Origin: Ruminococcus sp.
Lineage (GTDB): Bacteria > Bacillota > Clostridia > Oscillospirales > Acutalibacteraceae
DNA: 37,087 bases
Assembly (NCBI GenBank): GCA_022511005.1
Contig: JAFLSJ010000008.1
Span: 1 to 37,087, forward strand
Direction of reading: 5' to 3'
Position numbers and translations under genes: made by a program. The notes below the pieces were generated by a model, which saw only the letters and a program-made list of their open reading frames with translations, did not search any database and had not been told where the DNA came from. Positions 16,684 through 25,375 of this stretch are shown here, in pieces; positions within the stretch are counted from its first letter, which is position 1, and the number at the start of each line of letters is the position of its first letter.

Positions 16684-16705
16684 TTCTTATGCATAAGCAT
16701 AAGAA
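16684..16705 (-). other. Hairpin between tepA and uppP
   Basis: TTCTTATGC and GCATAAGAA form a perfect 9-bp stem around ATAA in the short gap after tepA. There is no T-tract, so it is more likely an mRNA-processing or stability element than a terminator. Confidence 0.45.
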
Positions 16706-16714
16706 TTAAAGTTA

Positions 16715-17521
16715 TTATTTTTTATTACTTTTATTTTTCTTTTTATCTTTTTTAATCATATCATACAGACAGTCCATTGCCTGGCTTAACGTTCCCACAT
16801 CGTCTATAAGCCCTTCTCTTACTGCGTCCTTGCCGTTTAAAATTGTACCAATATCAAGTACAAGCTCGCCTGTATTCATAACAAGCTCATTGTAACGCTT
16901 TTTGGTAATTTTAGAATTCTCGCTGACAAATGTAGTTATTCTGTCCTGCATTCTCTGAAAATACTCAAAGGTTTGGGGAACACCTATTGTAAGACCTGTA
17001 CTTCTAACGGGATGAACCGTCATTGAAGCACTTTTTGCAATAAAGCTTTTCTTCGCCGCAACGGCTAAAGGAATACCGATTGAATGACCTCCGCCAAGCA
17101 CAATTGAAACCGTAGGCTTTTTCATACCCGATATCATTTCCGCAATTGCAAGACCTGCTTCAACATCGCCGCCAACGGTGTTCAAAAGAATTAAAAGACC
17201 GTCTATTCTTTCATCCTCTTCAATAGATACAAGCAAGGGAATAACGTGCTCATATTTTGTAGTTTTATTCTGAGCCGGAAGAATATCGTGACCTTCAATC
17301 TGTCCTATAATTGTAAGACATTGAATTATAGAATCTTTGTGGCTTGTAACAACCGAGCCTGTATTTTCTATTTGCTCAGTATGTTCCTCGTTAATGGGGC
17401 TGTCGTTGGAAAGTTCTGTTTCCGCATCATTTTCAGATGAATCATTTTCTGAAGAATTGTTTTTTAATTTTTTCTTTTCTTCTTCCTTAAATTTTTTATT
17501 TGAATTATTATTTTTAGACAT
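16715..17521 (-). CDS. tepA: TepA/ClpP-like serine protease (crotonase fold)
   Basis: ClpP-related protein of the TepA (translocation-enhancing protein) family. Residues 1-60 are a charged, Lys-, Ser- and Glu-rich tail probably disordered. The core starts near 65 ([14 protein letters not shown]) and shows the protease motifs: [10 protein letters not shown], the nucleophile Ser147 in GGGHSIG, and His170 in MTVHP. It lacks a signal peptide and is likely cytoplasmic. In Bacillus the tepA gene also lies beside spoIIIE. The start is the ATG at 17521, nine bases after GGAGG; an in-frame upstream extension of 18 codons is not supported. 268 residues; the gap to uppP holds a small hairpin. Confidence 0.85.
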   Translation of the reverse strand: MSKNNNSNKKFKEEEKKKLKNNSSENDSSENDAETELSNDSPINEEHTEQIENTGSVVTSHKDSIIQCLTIIGQIEGHDILPAQNKTTKYEHVIPLLVSIEEDERIDGLLILLNTVGGDVEAGLAIAEMISGMKKPTVSIVLGGGHSIGIPLAVAAKKSFIAKSASMTVHPVRSTGLTIGVPQTFEYFQRMQDRITTFVSENSKITKKRYNELVMNTGELVLDIGTILNGKDAVREGLIDDVGTLSQAMDCLYDMIKKDKKKNKSNKK

Positions 17522-17723
17522 TATGCTGCACCTCCATAACATAAGTTTTTCCAAAAAGTGCAGTATAATATACATACTTATTTATTATAGCATTATGAGA
17601 AAAATTCTTCAAGAAATTTCCGCTTTTTTCTTAATAATAATATTATATATAAAATTTTATAGTATCCTATATGATAGTATGTTATATTCTTTTCATATTG
17701 ACTAATTTGGAGTGTGATTCTTT

Positions 17724-19004
17724 TTGGACCCTAACATAATTTATGCTGTTGCAATTGTGATTTGCGTATTTCTTTCTGCAATATTTTCATCAATTGAAAC
17801 AGCAGTTTCATTCACTAATACAATAAGAATGAAAAATTATGCCGAAAACGGCAATAAAAAAGCAAAAACCGCACTTTATATTCTTGACCATTTTGATAAA
17901 GCATTAACAGCAATACTTATTTGCAATAACTTGGTAAATTTAGGGTGTTCCTCTATTGCAACGGTGCTTTGCCTGAACCTTTTCGGTGATGCAGGTGCAG
18001 CAATATCTACAGGTATTGTAACTCTGCTTATTCTTACTTTTGGTGAAATTATTCCAAAATGTCTTGCTAAAGAATATAACGAGGCGTTTGTATTTAAGCT
18101 TGGGGGCCTTTTAAAAGGATTAATGATAATCCTCACTCCTGTTATTTTTATATTTGTTAAAATTAAAGAGCTCGCACTTATGATAACCGGCGAGTCAAAG
18201 GAACAGCCTGATGTTACGGAAGATGAGCTTAAATCCCTTGTAGAAACAATTGAAGAGCAGGGCGTTCTTGAAGAAACCGAGCGTGAGATGGTACAGTCTG
18301 TTCTTGATTTTGACGAAAAAACAGCTATAGAAATTCTCACCCCCAGAGTTGACGTATCGGCTATTGATATTGAAGATGATTTTAACACCATTAAAGATTT
18401 GATTTTGGAAAACAGATATTCTCGTATTCCCGTATATGAGGATACTATTGATAATATTATAGGTATTTTGCACACAAGAGATTTTCTTGAAGAGCTTGCT
18501 AAAAATGAAACTCCTGATGTAAGAAATCTTATTCAGCCTGCATATTTTATATTCAATACACAGAAGCTTTCTAAAATTTTAAGTGAGTTCAAGCGTAAAA
18601 AGCTTCACATTGCTGTTGTTACAGACGAATACGGCGGAACGCTGGGAATTGTAACAATGGAGGATCTAATTGAGGAAATCGTAGGAGAAATCTGGGACGA
18701 GGACGAAGAAATCGAGCGTATGTTTACTAAAATCGGCGATAATGAATTTTTAGTAAGCGGCGATATGGAGCTTGAAGATATGCTTGAGCTGTTTGACATT
18801 GACAGCAGAAATCTTGATAATGAAAACCAGACCGTAGGTGGTCTTATTCTTGACCAATTCGGAACAACTCCTCAAAAAGGCGAAAATTTTATTTTTATGG
18901 GACTTAAAATATCCGTAAGAGAAGTAAACGGACAAAGAATAAAAAGAGCCTTAGTAAAACAGGTTGAAAATAAAGAACAGGAAGAAGACGGCGATAAAAA
19001 ATAA
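17724..19004 (+). CDS. CNNM/CorC-family membrane protein (hemolysin C-like)
   Basis: Membrane protein of the CNNM transporter family (DUF21, paired CBS domains and CorC/HlyC domain), linked in characterised members to magnesium export or homeostasis. The DUF21 region (about 1-150) has three or four hydrophobic segments with SSIETAVSFTN and NNLVNLGCSSIAT. The CBS pair (about 195-325) includes MTPR-like ILTPRVDVSAID, RYSRIPVYEDTIDNIIGILH and VVTDEYGGTLGIVTMEDLIEEIVGEI, and the C-terminal domain begins near 340 (FLVSGDMELEDM). The start is TTG at 17724 with GGAG 11 bases upstream. 426 residues. The ion specificity cannot be read from sequence. Confidence 0.9.
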   Translation: MDPNIIYAVAIVICVFLSAIFSSIETAVSFTNTIRMKNYAENGNKKAKTALYILDHFDKALTAILICNNLVNLGCSSIATVLCLNLFGDAGAAISTGIVTLLILTFGEIIPKCLAKEYNEAFVFKLGGLLKGLMIILTPVIFIFVKIKELALMITGESKEQPDVTEDELKSLVETIEEQGVLEETEREMVQSVLDFDEKTAIEILTPRVDVSAIDIEDDFNTIKDLILENRYSRIPVYEDTIDNIIGILHTRDFLEELAKNETPDVRNLIQPAYFIFNTQKLSKILSEFKRKKLHIAVVTDEYGGTLGIVTMEDLIEEIVGEIWDEDEEIERMFTKIGDNEFLVSGDMELEDMLELFDIDSRNLDNENQTVGGLILDQFGTTPQKGENFIFMGLKISVREVNGQRIKRALVKQVENKEQEEDGDKK

Positions 19005-19009
19005 AATTC

Positions 19010-19057
19010 AAATGCACCTTAAACTTCTGTTAAGAGCAGAAATTTAGGTGCATTTTT
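19010..19057 (+). terminator. Terminator of the CNNM/CorC gene
   Basis: AAATGCACCT pairs with AGGTGCATTT, with inner TTCTG/CAGAA, followed by a T run. Confidence 0.88.
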
Positions 19058-19069
19058 ACATAATTTTTT

Positions 19070-19152
19070 GTTTCGCCGAATTTATCGGCGACAAAGTGCT
19101 ACTCGCCCTTTGAACCCGGTCGCTTTTTGAAAAAAGCGACGCAAAAACTTTT
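19070..19152. repeat. Three-hairpin intergenic repeat, copy 1
   Basis: Three dyads in a row: CGCCGA/TCGGCG, AAAGTGC/GCCCTTT (one mismatch) and GTCGCTTTTT/AAAAAGCGAC, ending in CGCAAAAACTTTT. A near-identical copy lies at 23882-23964, where the middle dyad is perfect, so this copy is the more decayed. It is a REP-like element with no coding capacity. Confidence 0.85.
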
Positions 19153-19229
19153 TAATCTTTCTATCTCTTTACGTAACACCAAAAATATTGTAAAATATAT
19201 TTAATAATACTTTATTTACGGAGTAAAAA

Positions 19230-19973
19230 ATGCTTAAAGAAAATGAACATTATGAGCCGTTGGGCAATAATATTAAAGTTATTGTAAGCGATAAACACCA
19301 TTTTTCAACAGATACTATTCTTCTTGCAAATTTTGCAATACCTAAAAAGCATGATAAATCCGTTGAACTGGGAACAGGTTGCGGAACTATTCCTCTTATA
19401 TGGGCAAGAGAATTAGGTAAAAATCTTAATGTTACCGCTGTTGAAATTCAGGACGACGCCTACAATATGATTAAGCGTTCTGTTTTAATTAACGGTCTTG
19501 GAAAATACATAACTCCTGTTCACGGCGATTTGAGGAATTTAAGAAGTAAATTAAGATACGGATACTATGACCTTGTTGTCTGTAATCCTCCCTATAAGCT
19601 AAGCGGCAGCGGAATTGTAAACCCTGAAAAAGAAAAACATATTGCCCGCCACGAGGAAACCTGTACCTTAGATGATATCGTAAGCTGTGCCGCAAGGCTT
19701 TTACAATTTGGCGGAAGATTTTGCCTGTGTCAAAGACCTGAACGGCTCTGTGATGTTATGGAATCAATGCGCAAGCATCATATTGAACCAAAACGTTTAC
19801 GTTTTGTTCAGCAAAGACAATCTAAAGAACCGAAGCTGTTTTTAATTGAAGGCCGACGAAGCGGAAACAAAGGCAGTTTAAAGGTTGAACCTGTTTTATT
19901 TATTGAAGACGAAAACGGCGATTTCTCAAAAGAAATGCGTGAAATATACGGAAGCTACAAAATCGGAGAATGA
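19230..19973 (+). CDS. trmN6: tRNA1(Val) (adenine37-N6)-methyltransferase
   Basis: SAM-dependent methyltransferase of the TrmN6/YabB family, which methylates N6 of A37 in tRNA1(Val). The SAM-binding motif appears as VELGTGCGTIPLIW (about 46-60) and the amino-methyltransferase motif as VVCNPPY (about 113-119). The family opening, a conserved region before motif I with FSTDTILLANF, is present. 247 residues is typical. It ends four bases before rsmI, as in Bacillus, where yabB and rsmI are near neighbours, and the two form an operon with folC. The specific tRNA is inferred from family membership. Confidence 0.88.
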   Translation: MLKENEHYEPLGNNIKVIVSDKHHFSTDTILLANFAIPKKHDKSVELGTGCGTIPLIWARELGKNLNVTAVEIQDDAYNMIKRSVLINGLGKYITPVHGDLRNLRSKLRYGYYDLVVCNPPYKLSGSGIVNPEKEKHIARHEETCTLDDIVSCAARLLQFGGRFCLCQRPERLCDVMESMRKHHIEPKRLRFVQQRQSKEPKLFLIEGRRSGNKGSLKVEPVLFIEDENGDFSKEMREIYGSYKIGE

Positions 19974-19977
19974 TAAA

Positions 19978-20805
19978 ATGTACGGAATTTTATATGTAGT
20001 GGGAACTCCAATCGGCAACCTTGGAGATTTATCCCCCAGAGCAGTTGAAACATTATCAACGGTTGATTTTATTGCTGCTGAGGATACAAGGGTAACATTA
20101 AAACTGTTAAACCACTTTGAAATAAAAAAGCCTATGATAAGCTATTTTGAGCATAATAAGCGTGAGCGTGGAGAAATTATATGCAGTCGTATTATGCAGG
20201 GTGAAAACTGTGCAATCGTTACTGATGCAGGAATGCCCTGTATTTCAGACCCCGGTGAAGATTTAATTAAGCTTTGTGAAGAAAAAGGCATTAAAACAAT
20301 TGTTATTCCCGGACCAAGTGCTGTTATTTCCGCACTTGCAGTATCAGGGCTTGAAACCGGCAGATTTACCTTTGAGGGTTTTTTAAGTGTTAATAAAAAA
20401 AGCAGAAAAGACCATTTAAACAGCTTAAAAAAAGAAAAACGCACCATGATTTTTTACGAAGCACCCCATAAACTCCCTGCAACCTTAAAGGATTTCTATG
20501 AATTTTTCGGAGAAAGAAAACTGACAATTGTAAGGGAAATCACAAAAATTCACGAAGAAACAATCCGTACAACTACAAAACTTGCGGCAGAAAATTTAGC
20601 AGACGGTAGTATTAAAGGTGAAATTGTGCTTATCCTTGAAGGCGATAAAAACACAGAACAGAAAGAGGCAGAATATACCCTTGATACAGCAGTTTCCCTT
20701 GCAAAAGAGCTTATGGAAAAAGGTCAAAAGCCTTCAGATGCGGCTAAAGAGGCGGCGTCAATATCAGGCTTTAAGAAAAATGAAATTTACAGGAATTTGA
20801 TATAA
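19978..20805 (+). CDS. rsmI: 16S rRNA (cytidine1402-2'-O)-methyltransferase
   Basis: RsmI makes the 2'-O-methyl group of C1402 in 16S rRNA, in the P-site of the small subunit. It belongs to the tetrapyrrole-methylase-like SAM enzymes: YVVGTPIGNLGDLSPRA at the N-terminus, IAAEDTRVT near 40, VTDAGMPCISDPG (about 82-94), VIPGPSAVISAL and the segment FYEAPHKLPATL. 275 residues. The start is the ATG at 19978 with GGAGA eight bases upstream; a longer in-frame reading inside trmN6 has no site. Its stop overlaps the folC start by one base (TAATG). Confidence 0.95.
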   Translation: MYGILYVVGTPIGNLGDLSPRAVETLSTVDFIAAEDTRVTLKLLNHFEIKKPMISYFEHNKRERGEIICSRIMQGENCAIVTDAGMPCISDPGEDLIKLCEEKGIKTIVIPGPSAVISALAVSGLETGRFTFEGFLSVNKKSRKDHLNSLKKEKRTMIFYEAPHKLPATLKDFYEFFGERKLTIVREITKIHEETIRTTTKLAAENLADGSIKGEIVLILEGDKNTEQKEAEYTLDTAVSLAKELMEKGQKPSDAAKEAASISGFKKNEIYRNLI

Positions 20806-22091
20806 TGACTTACGAAAATGCACTTGAAAAGATACATTCTCTTTTAACTTTCGGCTCTCGACCCGGTCTTGACAGAATTAAAACGCTCCTTGATTTGATG
20901 GGCAACCCTCAGGACAACTTAAAATTTATTCATGTTGCAGGAACAAACGGCAAAGGCTCTGTTTGCCAGATGTTATCTGCTGTTTTAACAAATCAAGGCT
21001 ATAAAACGGGACTTTTCATTTCTCCTTATATTACAGATTTCAGGGAGCGTATTCAAATTAACGGAAAAATGATTTCCGAAAATGAGCTTACAAAGGCTGT
21101 TGAAGAAACATTCCCATTAGTTGAAAATTTAAGAAAAAAAGACTGTATTATTACTGAATTTGAATATGTTATGGCACTTGAATTTTATATTCACAACAAA
21201 GCAAAATGTGATATTGTTGTTCTTGAAACAGGAATGGGCGGACTTTTAGACTGTACAAATGTAATTAAACCTCCCCTATGCTCGGTAATTACTGCAATCG
21301 GACTTGACCATACTGAAATTTTAGGCAGTACAATAGAGGAAATCACCCTGCAAAAATGCGGAATTATTAAACCTGACAGCTTTGTAGTTACTTCTATCCA
21401 GGAAGAAAAAACTATGAAAGTCATTGAAGATACTGCAAGAGAAAAAGAAGTACCTCTTTATAAAAGTGAAGATTTTAACATTCAGGTTGTTTCTTCGGAT
21501 ATTGAAAAAACCATTTTAAAATACAACAACCTTGAACTTACCCTATATTTAACTGGACTTCATCAAATCGAGAATGCAAAAACAGCTTTAACAGTCCTTG
21601 AAAATTTACGATGTAAAAGAATTTTAAAAATAGACGATACAAGCCTTGTAAAAGGCTTTAAAAAGGCTGTAAATCCTGCAAGACTTGAAATAATAAGCAA
21701 AAATCCCCTTATTTTGCTGGATGGCGCTCACAATCCAAACGGAATAGAGGCTCTTAAAAAATCTCTTGATTTTTATATTAAAGGAAAAAAGAAAATCTGC
21801 ATTTTAGGAATGTTAAGAGATAAAGACAGCTTATCCTCCATAAAGCTTTTGGAAAACACCTTTGACGAAGTTGTAACTGTTCCCATTAACAACCCCAGAG
21901 CGTTAAATGAAATTGAGCTTTACAGCAAATGCTTGGGTCACTTTAAAAAAGTCACCCCCAAAAAAGATATTTTTTCTGCCTTTGATTATGCTTACAATAA
22001 GGCAAAAGAAAAAAATCTTGCCCTTGTAATTTGCGGTTCTCTCTATCTTTCAGGAGAAATTCGACCATATGCCTTAGAAAAAGCAAAATAA
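20805..22091 (+). CDS. folC: Folylpolyglutamate synthase / dihydrofolate synthase
   Basis: Mur-ligase-family enzyme that adds glutamate to dihydropteroate and/or polyglutamylates folates, using ATP. Visible motifs are the P-loop HVAGTNGKGSVCQML (about 43-57), FISPYITDFRERI, VLETGMGGLLDCTN with a catalytic Glu, AIGLDHTEILG, and the C-terminal LLDGAHNPNGIEAL. 428 residues, full length. It starts on the rsmI stop codon, so the trmN6-rsmI-folC run is one operon ended by the hairpin at 22129-22166. Whether it has one or both activities cannot be decided from motifs alone. Confidence 0.94.
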   Translation: MTYENALEKIHSLLTFGSRPGLDRIKTLLDLMGNPQDNLKFIHVAGTNGKGSVCQMLSAVLTNQGYKTGLFISPYITDFRERIQINGKMISENELTKAVEETFPLVENLRKKDCIITEFEYVMALEFYIHNKAKCDIVVLETGMGGLLDCTNVIKPPLCSVITAIGLDHTEILGSTIEEITLQKCGIIKPDSFVVTSIQEEKTMKVIEDTAREKEVPLYKSEDFNIQVVSSDIEKTILKYNNLELTLYLTGLHQIENAKTALTVLENLRCKRILKIDDTSLVKGFKKAVNPARLEIISKNPLILLDGAHNPNGIEALKKSLDFYIKGKKKICILGMLRDKDSLSSIKLLENTFDEVVTVPINNPRALNEIELYSKCLGHFKKVTPKKDIFSAFDYAYNKAKEKNLALVICGSLYLSGEIRPYALEKAK

Positions 22092-22128
22092 ATTTATTTT
22101 TTGACAAGTGAATAATACAAATTTTACA

Positions 22129-22166
22129 GTCCATACTTATTATTATAAGTATGGACATTTTATTTT
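22129..22166 (+). terminator. Terminator after folC
   Basis: GTCCATACTTAT and ATAAGTATGGAC form a perfect 12-bp stem with a TATT loop, followed by ATTTTATTTT. Confidence 0.9.
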
Positions 22167-22212
22167 AATACTGGTACCCAGTAACCACTAAACTTGACAG
22201 ATAGATATAATT

Positions 22213-22314
22213 GTTTTCTGCATAATTGTAGGGGGCTGATGCCTACATCAGCCCACTGTATGAAACTTTTTGGGACGATGTAGGCATCGTCCCCTACAAT
22301 CTTTGAGAAATGTT
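22213..22314. repeat. MITE-like palindromic repeat, copy 1 (upstream of spoIIAA)
   Basis: Ends carry the inverted repeat ATTGTAGGGG (22225-22234)/CCCCTACAAT (22291-22300). Inside are two hairpins, GGGCTGATG/CATCAGCCC and GGGACGATG/CATCGTCCC, whose loop regions are themselves inverted copies of each other (GATGCCTACATC). The left flank GTTTTCTGCATAATTGTAGG and the right flank with AAATGTT also occur in the copy at 31058-31170. It has no coding capacity and ends about 64 bases before the spoIIAA start. Confidence 0.8.
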
Positions 22315-22377
22315 CTACTTCATTTTTTGTGTTGTAAATAGTTATAGCAGTACTAGTATAAGAACAGGAAGTTAAAA

Positions 22378-22680
22378 ATGGTAAAAACAGAATTTGAAAA
22401 CAATACTTTAACCGCCTTTTTATCAGGTGAAATAGACCATAACTGTGCTTCATCAATAAGAAACCAAATAGATGGACAAGCAGAAAACCTGCATCCTAAA
22501 ACATTAAAGCTTGACTTTTCTAAAGTAAGCTTTATGGACAGCTCAGGCATAGGTCTTATTATGGGCAGATACAGAACAATGTCGCTGTTAGGCGGCAACT
22601 TAAAAATCGTAAATATTCCTCAAAGACTTCAAAAAATTGTAGAGCTTTCAGGAGTTGGAGCATTGGGGGTATTAAAATGA
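22378..22680 (+). CDS. spoIIAA: Anti-sigma-F factor antagonist SpoIIAA
   Basis: STAS-domain switch protein that frees sigma-F in the forespore by binding SpoIIAB; it is inactivated when SpoIIAB phosphorylates it and reactivated by SpoIIE. The 100-residue chain has the STAS pattern with SGEIDH near 16-21 and SFMDSSGIGLIMGRY, in which Ser55 aligns with the phosphorylated Ser58 of B. subtilis. AGGAAG precedes the ATG. It opens a compact operon with spoIIAB (four-base overlap) and sigF. The upstream control region has been occupied by a palindromic repeat, so a sigma-H/Spo0A promoter, if present, must lie in the remaining 64 bases or read through. Confidence 0.96.
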   Translation: MVKTEFENNTLTAFLSGEIDHNCASSIRNQIDGQAENLHPKTLKLDFSKVSFMDSSGIGLIMGRYRTMSLLGGNLKIVNIPQRLQKIVELSGVGALGVLK

Positions 22681-23114
22681 AAATATTAAATGAAATGAAT
22701 GTAAGCTTTTTAAGCAAAAGCTGTAACGAAAGCTTTGCAAGAAGCGTTGTGGCGTCTTTTGTATTAAACCTTGACCCTACTATAAACGAAATTGCAGACA
22801 TAAAAACTGCCGTATCGGAAGCAGTTACAAATGCAATCGTTCACGGATACAGAATGGAAAGCGGTATTATATACATAAATGCAAAGATAACAGATACCAA
22901 TAAAGTAATAATTAAAATCCGTGACAAGGGCTGCGGTATTGAAGATGTAGAAAAAGCTATGGAACCACTTTTCACAACTGCTCCCGAAGAAGAAAGAGCA
23001 GGACTGGGTTTTGCAGTTATGCAAAGCTTTATGGATAGCATAAAGGTTACTTCCAAGCCGGAAAAAGGTACAACCGTAACTATGGAAAAATTCATAATTC
23101 CAAGAGCAAAATGA
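22677..23114 (+). CDS. spoIIAB: Anti-sigma-F factor and serine kinase SpoIIAB
   Basis: Dimeric GHKL-fold protein that holds sigma-F inactive and phosphorylates SpoIIAA using ATP. The 145-residue product shows the N box EAVTNAIVHGY, the G1 motif IRDKGCGIEDV, and the G2-type ERAGLGFAVM, as in B. subtilis SpoIIAB. It overlaps spoIIAA and sigF by four bases each, keeping the three products in fixed ratio. No anomalies are seen. Confidence 0.97.
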   Translation: MKILNEMNVSFLSKSCNESFARSVVASFVLNLDPTINEIADIKTAVSEAVTNAIVHGYRMESGIIYINAKITDTNKVIIKIRDKGCGIEDVEKAMEPLFTTAPEEERAGLGFAVMQSFMDSIKVTSKPEKGTTVTMEKFIIPRAK

Positions 23115-23767
23115 GCAAACAGGAAATAATTATTGAAGAAAATTTAGGACTTGTTCACGCCTGCTGTAAACGCTTTAAAAACAGAGGAATTGAATACGAA
23201 GATTTATACTCCGCAGGATGTTTAGGACTTGTAAAGGCTACAAGAAATTTTAGCTTTGACAGAAATGTTAAGTTTTCAACCTATGCAGTACCTGTTATTT
23301 TAGGCGAAATTAAACAGCTTTTCAGAGAAGCGGGAACTGTTAAAGTAAGCAGAAGTTTGAAGGAGCTTTCCATTAAGGCTAAAAAAATCAGTGAAGATTA
23401 TAAAAAAGCAACCGGGCAGGATATTGCCGTTAAACTTCTTGCCGAAAAGCTTGATACATCTGTTGAAAAAACAATGGACGCACTAAACTGCGCCCAGTTT
23501 CCCCTATCCCTTACACAGGATAACAACGACGAGGAGCAAACTCTTGAAATTCCTGTTGACTCCTCAGAAGAAAAGCTAACCGAGCATATGTCATTAAATC
23601 AGGCAATAGAACAGCTTAACAAAGAAGATAAAAATTTAATTGTTTTAAGATATTACAAACAAAAAACACAGTCGCAAACTGCAAAAGAGCTTGGTATGAC
23701 GCAGGTTCAGGTAAGCAGACGGGAAAAGAAAATTTTGCTGTCAATCAGGCAAAAACTTATAGTATAA
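23111..23767 (+). CDS. sigF: RNA polymerase sigma-F factor
   Basis: Forespore-specific sigma factor, the first compartmental regulator of sporulation. The 218-residue protein has region 2 (DLYSAGCLGLVKATRNFSFD, KFSTYAVPVILGEI, FREAGTVKVSRSLKEL), region 3, and the region 4 helix-turn-helix (YYKQKTQSQTAKELGMTQVQVSRREKKIL). It resembles SigF/SigG; the spoIIAA-spoIIAB context makes it SigF. The next hairpin ends the operon. It is evidence that the organism is, or descends from, a spore former. Confidence 0.96.
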   Translation: MSKQEIIIEENLGLVHACCKRFKNRGIEYEDLYSAGCLGLVKATRNFSFDRNVKFSTYAVPVILGEIKQLFREAGTVKVSRSLKELSIKAKKISEDYKKATGQDIAVKLLAEKLDTSVEKTMDALNCAQFPLSLTQDNNDEEQTLEIPVDSSEEKLTEHMSLNQAIEQLNKEDKNLIVLRYYKQKTQSQTAKELGMTQVQVSRREKKILLSIRQKLIV

Positions 23768-23791
23768 ACAACCTCCATATAATTATATATC

Positions 23792-23830
23792 CGAAAGAAA
23801 AACCACCTTAAAAAGGTGGTTTTTCTTTCG
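23792..23830. terminator. Terminator of the spoIIA operon
   Basis: A perfect 18-bp stem: CGAAAGAAAAACCACCTT with AAGGTGGTTTTTCTTTCG around AAA. The run of T in the 3' arm, mirrored by A in the 5' arm, could terminate both converging transcripts. Confidence 0.92.
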
Positions 23831-23881
23831 TTATTAAACAACTTTTCGGCAAATGTTGTGCTTTTTTAGTTATAAAAGAAA

Positions 23882-23964
23882 GTTTCGCCGAATTATCGGC
23901 GACAAAGGGCTCCTCGCCCTTTGATTCTCGGTCGCTTTTTGTAAAAAGCGACGCAAAAACTTTT
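23882..23964. repeat. Three-hairpin intergenic repeat, copy 2
   Basis: Same order of dyads as the copy at 19070-19152: CGCCGA/TCGGCG, AAAGGGC/GCCCTTT (perfect here) and GTCGCTTTTT/AAAAAGCGAC, then CGCAAAAACTTTT. It lies between the convergent sigF and ATP-grasp genes and may also serve as a terminator region for the latter. Confidence 0.85.
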
Positions 23965-24006
23965 GCTTATCTCGACTAACACTATCAATACAGATTTATC
24001 AACATT

Positions 24007-25332
24007 CTATAAAACCTTTACCGTTGCAAGTGCAATTTCGCTGTATTGAGTAGAAATAATTTCATTTGCGGATACTCTGGAATAAACTCCCTTAAATTTA
24101 TTGTTATATACAAAAAGTCCCGATAAATTGCTGTAGTTTAAAAATTCGGGATTATCCTTTGCAAAATCTATGTTCAAGTTCTCATAAGGCTTGCAGAATT
24201 CCTGCAAAACATAGCCTGTATCTATTGCTTTTAAAATATGGTCTTTCCAGTCTTTATCATCTCCCTCAACTCCTGCAAAAACACCCTTTGAGCCGTAGGA
24301 ATCAATAGGCTTGATAATCCATTTATCCTTATTATTTAAAACCTCCTGCAAGTTAAACAGTTTATTGTCACTTGTAAGGTGATATGTTTTAGGGAAATGT
24401 GCTTTAACAAATGATTTTTCCTCATCTGTTAAATAAGTTAAATTATTTTCATCTGAAATTACTTCAAAAAATACTTTTGAATGAACAATCTGTGTACTTA
24501 TAGGCCCTACAAGGCATACTGAATGATTTTCTATGGCTTTAATAAAATCGGAAAGTTCATTTATATTTTTCATAATATCGCAGGTAACTGCTCTGCGATA
24601 AATTGCGTCTACTCTCATTCCCGACTTTGAATATAGAGCATTATCCTTATATACTAAATCTTTAATGTCACAAATTTCTACATTTATTCCCGCTCTTTCA
24701 AAAGCAAGTTTGAACTGTTCAAATTCATTTGTAGTACCTAAATCAAGAAAATCTACAATGGCTACATTGGGATTTTCTTTTTTAAATTTATATCCGCTGT
24801 AAATATTTTTAAATTCTTCAACAAAAGAGTCAAAAAGCTCAAAGCTTGATAGCTTGTGATTTTTTGCAAATTCATTGTAGGCAAACGTCTTTTTTACTGC
24901 AATATTCAGTTCCCTGTCCTCGTTCATTGCGCTTGTGCCGTCTGTATTGATTTCACAAAATTTAAAGTCGCCGTTATCTTCATTAAAAAATATGTCTATT
25001 CTTGAAACAGGCAAAACACATTCTAAGTCAGACTCTGTTAAAATAAGCCTTTCAAGCTCAGGCTCAAACATAAACTTTTTTCTAAACTCTGGATTTTCTT
25101 TATAATGCTTGATTGTTTTAACAAGTATGTTCTGAGTATATTCTGCAATATGTTTTAAACGCTCACATTGTTTTTCATCAAACAGCTTTGGAATACAAAG
25201 AGTTCTAACATATCTTCCGTGATATTGTGCAGTTGAATTTAAAATATACTCAGTTTGCTCCTTATAGGTTTCCTTGCATTTTTCAATATTTTCTCTTACT
25301 ATTTTTTCATATTCCTTACTCTGAACACTCAT
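24007..25332 (-). CDS. Unassigned ATP-grasp-like ligase
   Basis: Likely an ATP-grasp enzyme, possibly of the glutathionylspermidine-synthase-like or circularly permuted group, but substrate and product are not known. The 441-residue chain has FCEINTDGTSAMNEDRE (about residues 126-142), a Rossmann-like stretch VAIVDFLDLGTTNEFEQFKL, and, near 330, WIIKPIDSYGSKGVFAG, which fits an ATP-grasp nucleotide-binding loop, followed by YVLQEFC and a region with a C-terminal VYSRVSANEIIS. I chose the ATG at 25332 because a consensus promoter (25404-25376) lies inside the 61-codon in-frame extension, and a terminator of metA overlaps its start; the extension's hydrophobic segment is then an accident. A weak Shine-Dalgarno precedes this ATG. 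It is a single-gene unit. Confidence 0.65.
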   Translation of the reverse strand: MSVQSKEYEKIVRENIEKCKETYKEQTEYILNSTAQYHGRYVRTLCIPKLFDEKQCERLKHIAEYTQNILVKTIKHYKENPEFRKKFMFEPELERLILTESDLECVLPVSRIDIFFNEDNGDFKFCEINTDGTSAMNEDRELNIAVKKTFAYNEFAKNHKLSSFELFDSFVEEFKNIYSGYKFKKENPNVAIVDFLDLGTTNEFEQFKLAFERAGINVEICDIKDLVYKDNALYSKSGMRVDAIYRRAVTCDIMKNINELSDFIKAIENHSVCLVGPISTQIVHSKVFFEVISDENNLTYLTDEEKSFVKAHFPKTYHLTSDNKLFNLQEVLNNKDKWIIKPIDSYGSKGVFAGVEGDDKDWKDHILKAIDTGYVLQEFCKPYENLNIDFAKDNPEFLNYSNLSGLFVYNNKFKGVYSRVSANEIISTQYSEIALATVKVL

Positions 25333-25375
25333 TTTTACACTGCTTTCATACCATTTTAAAATAATAGTCTTTAAT

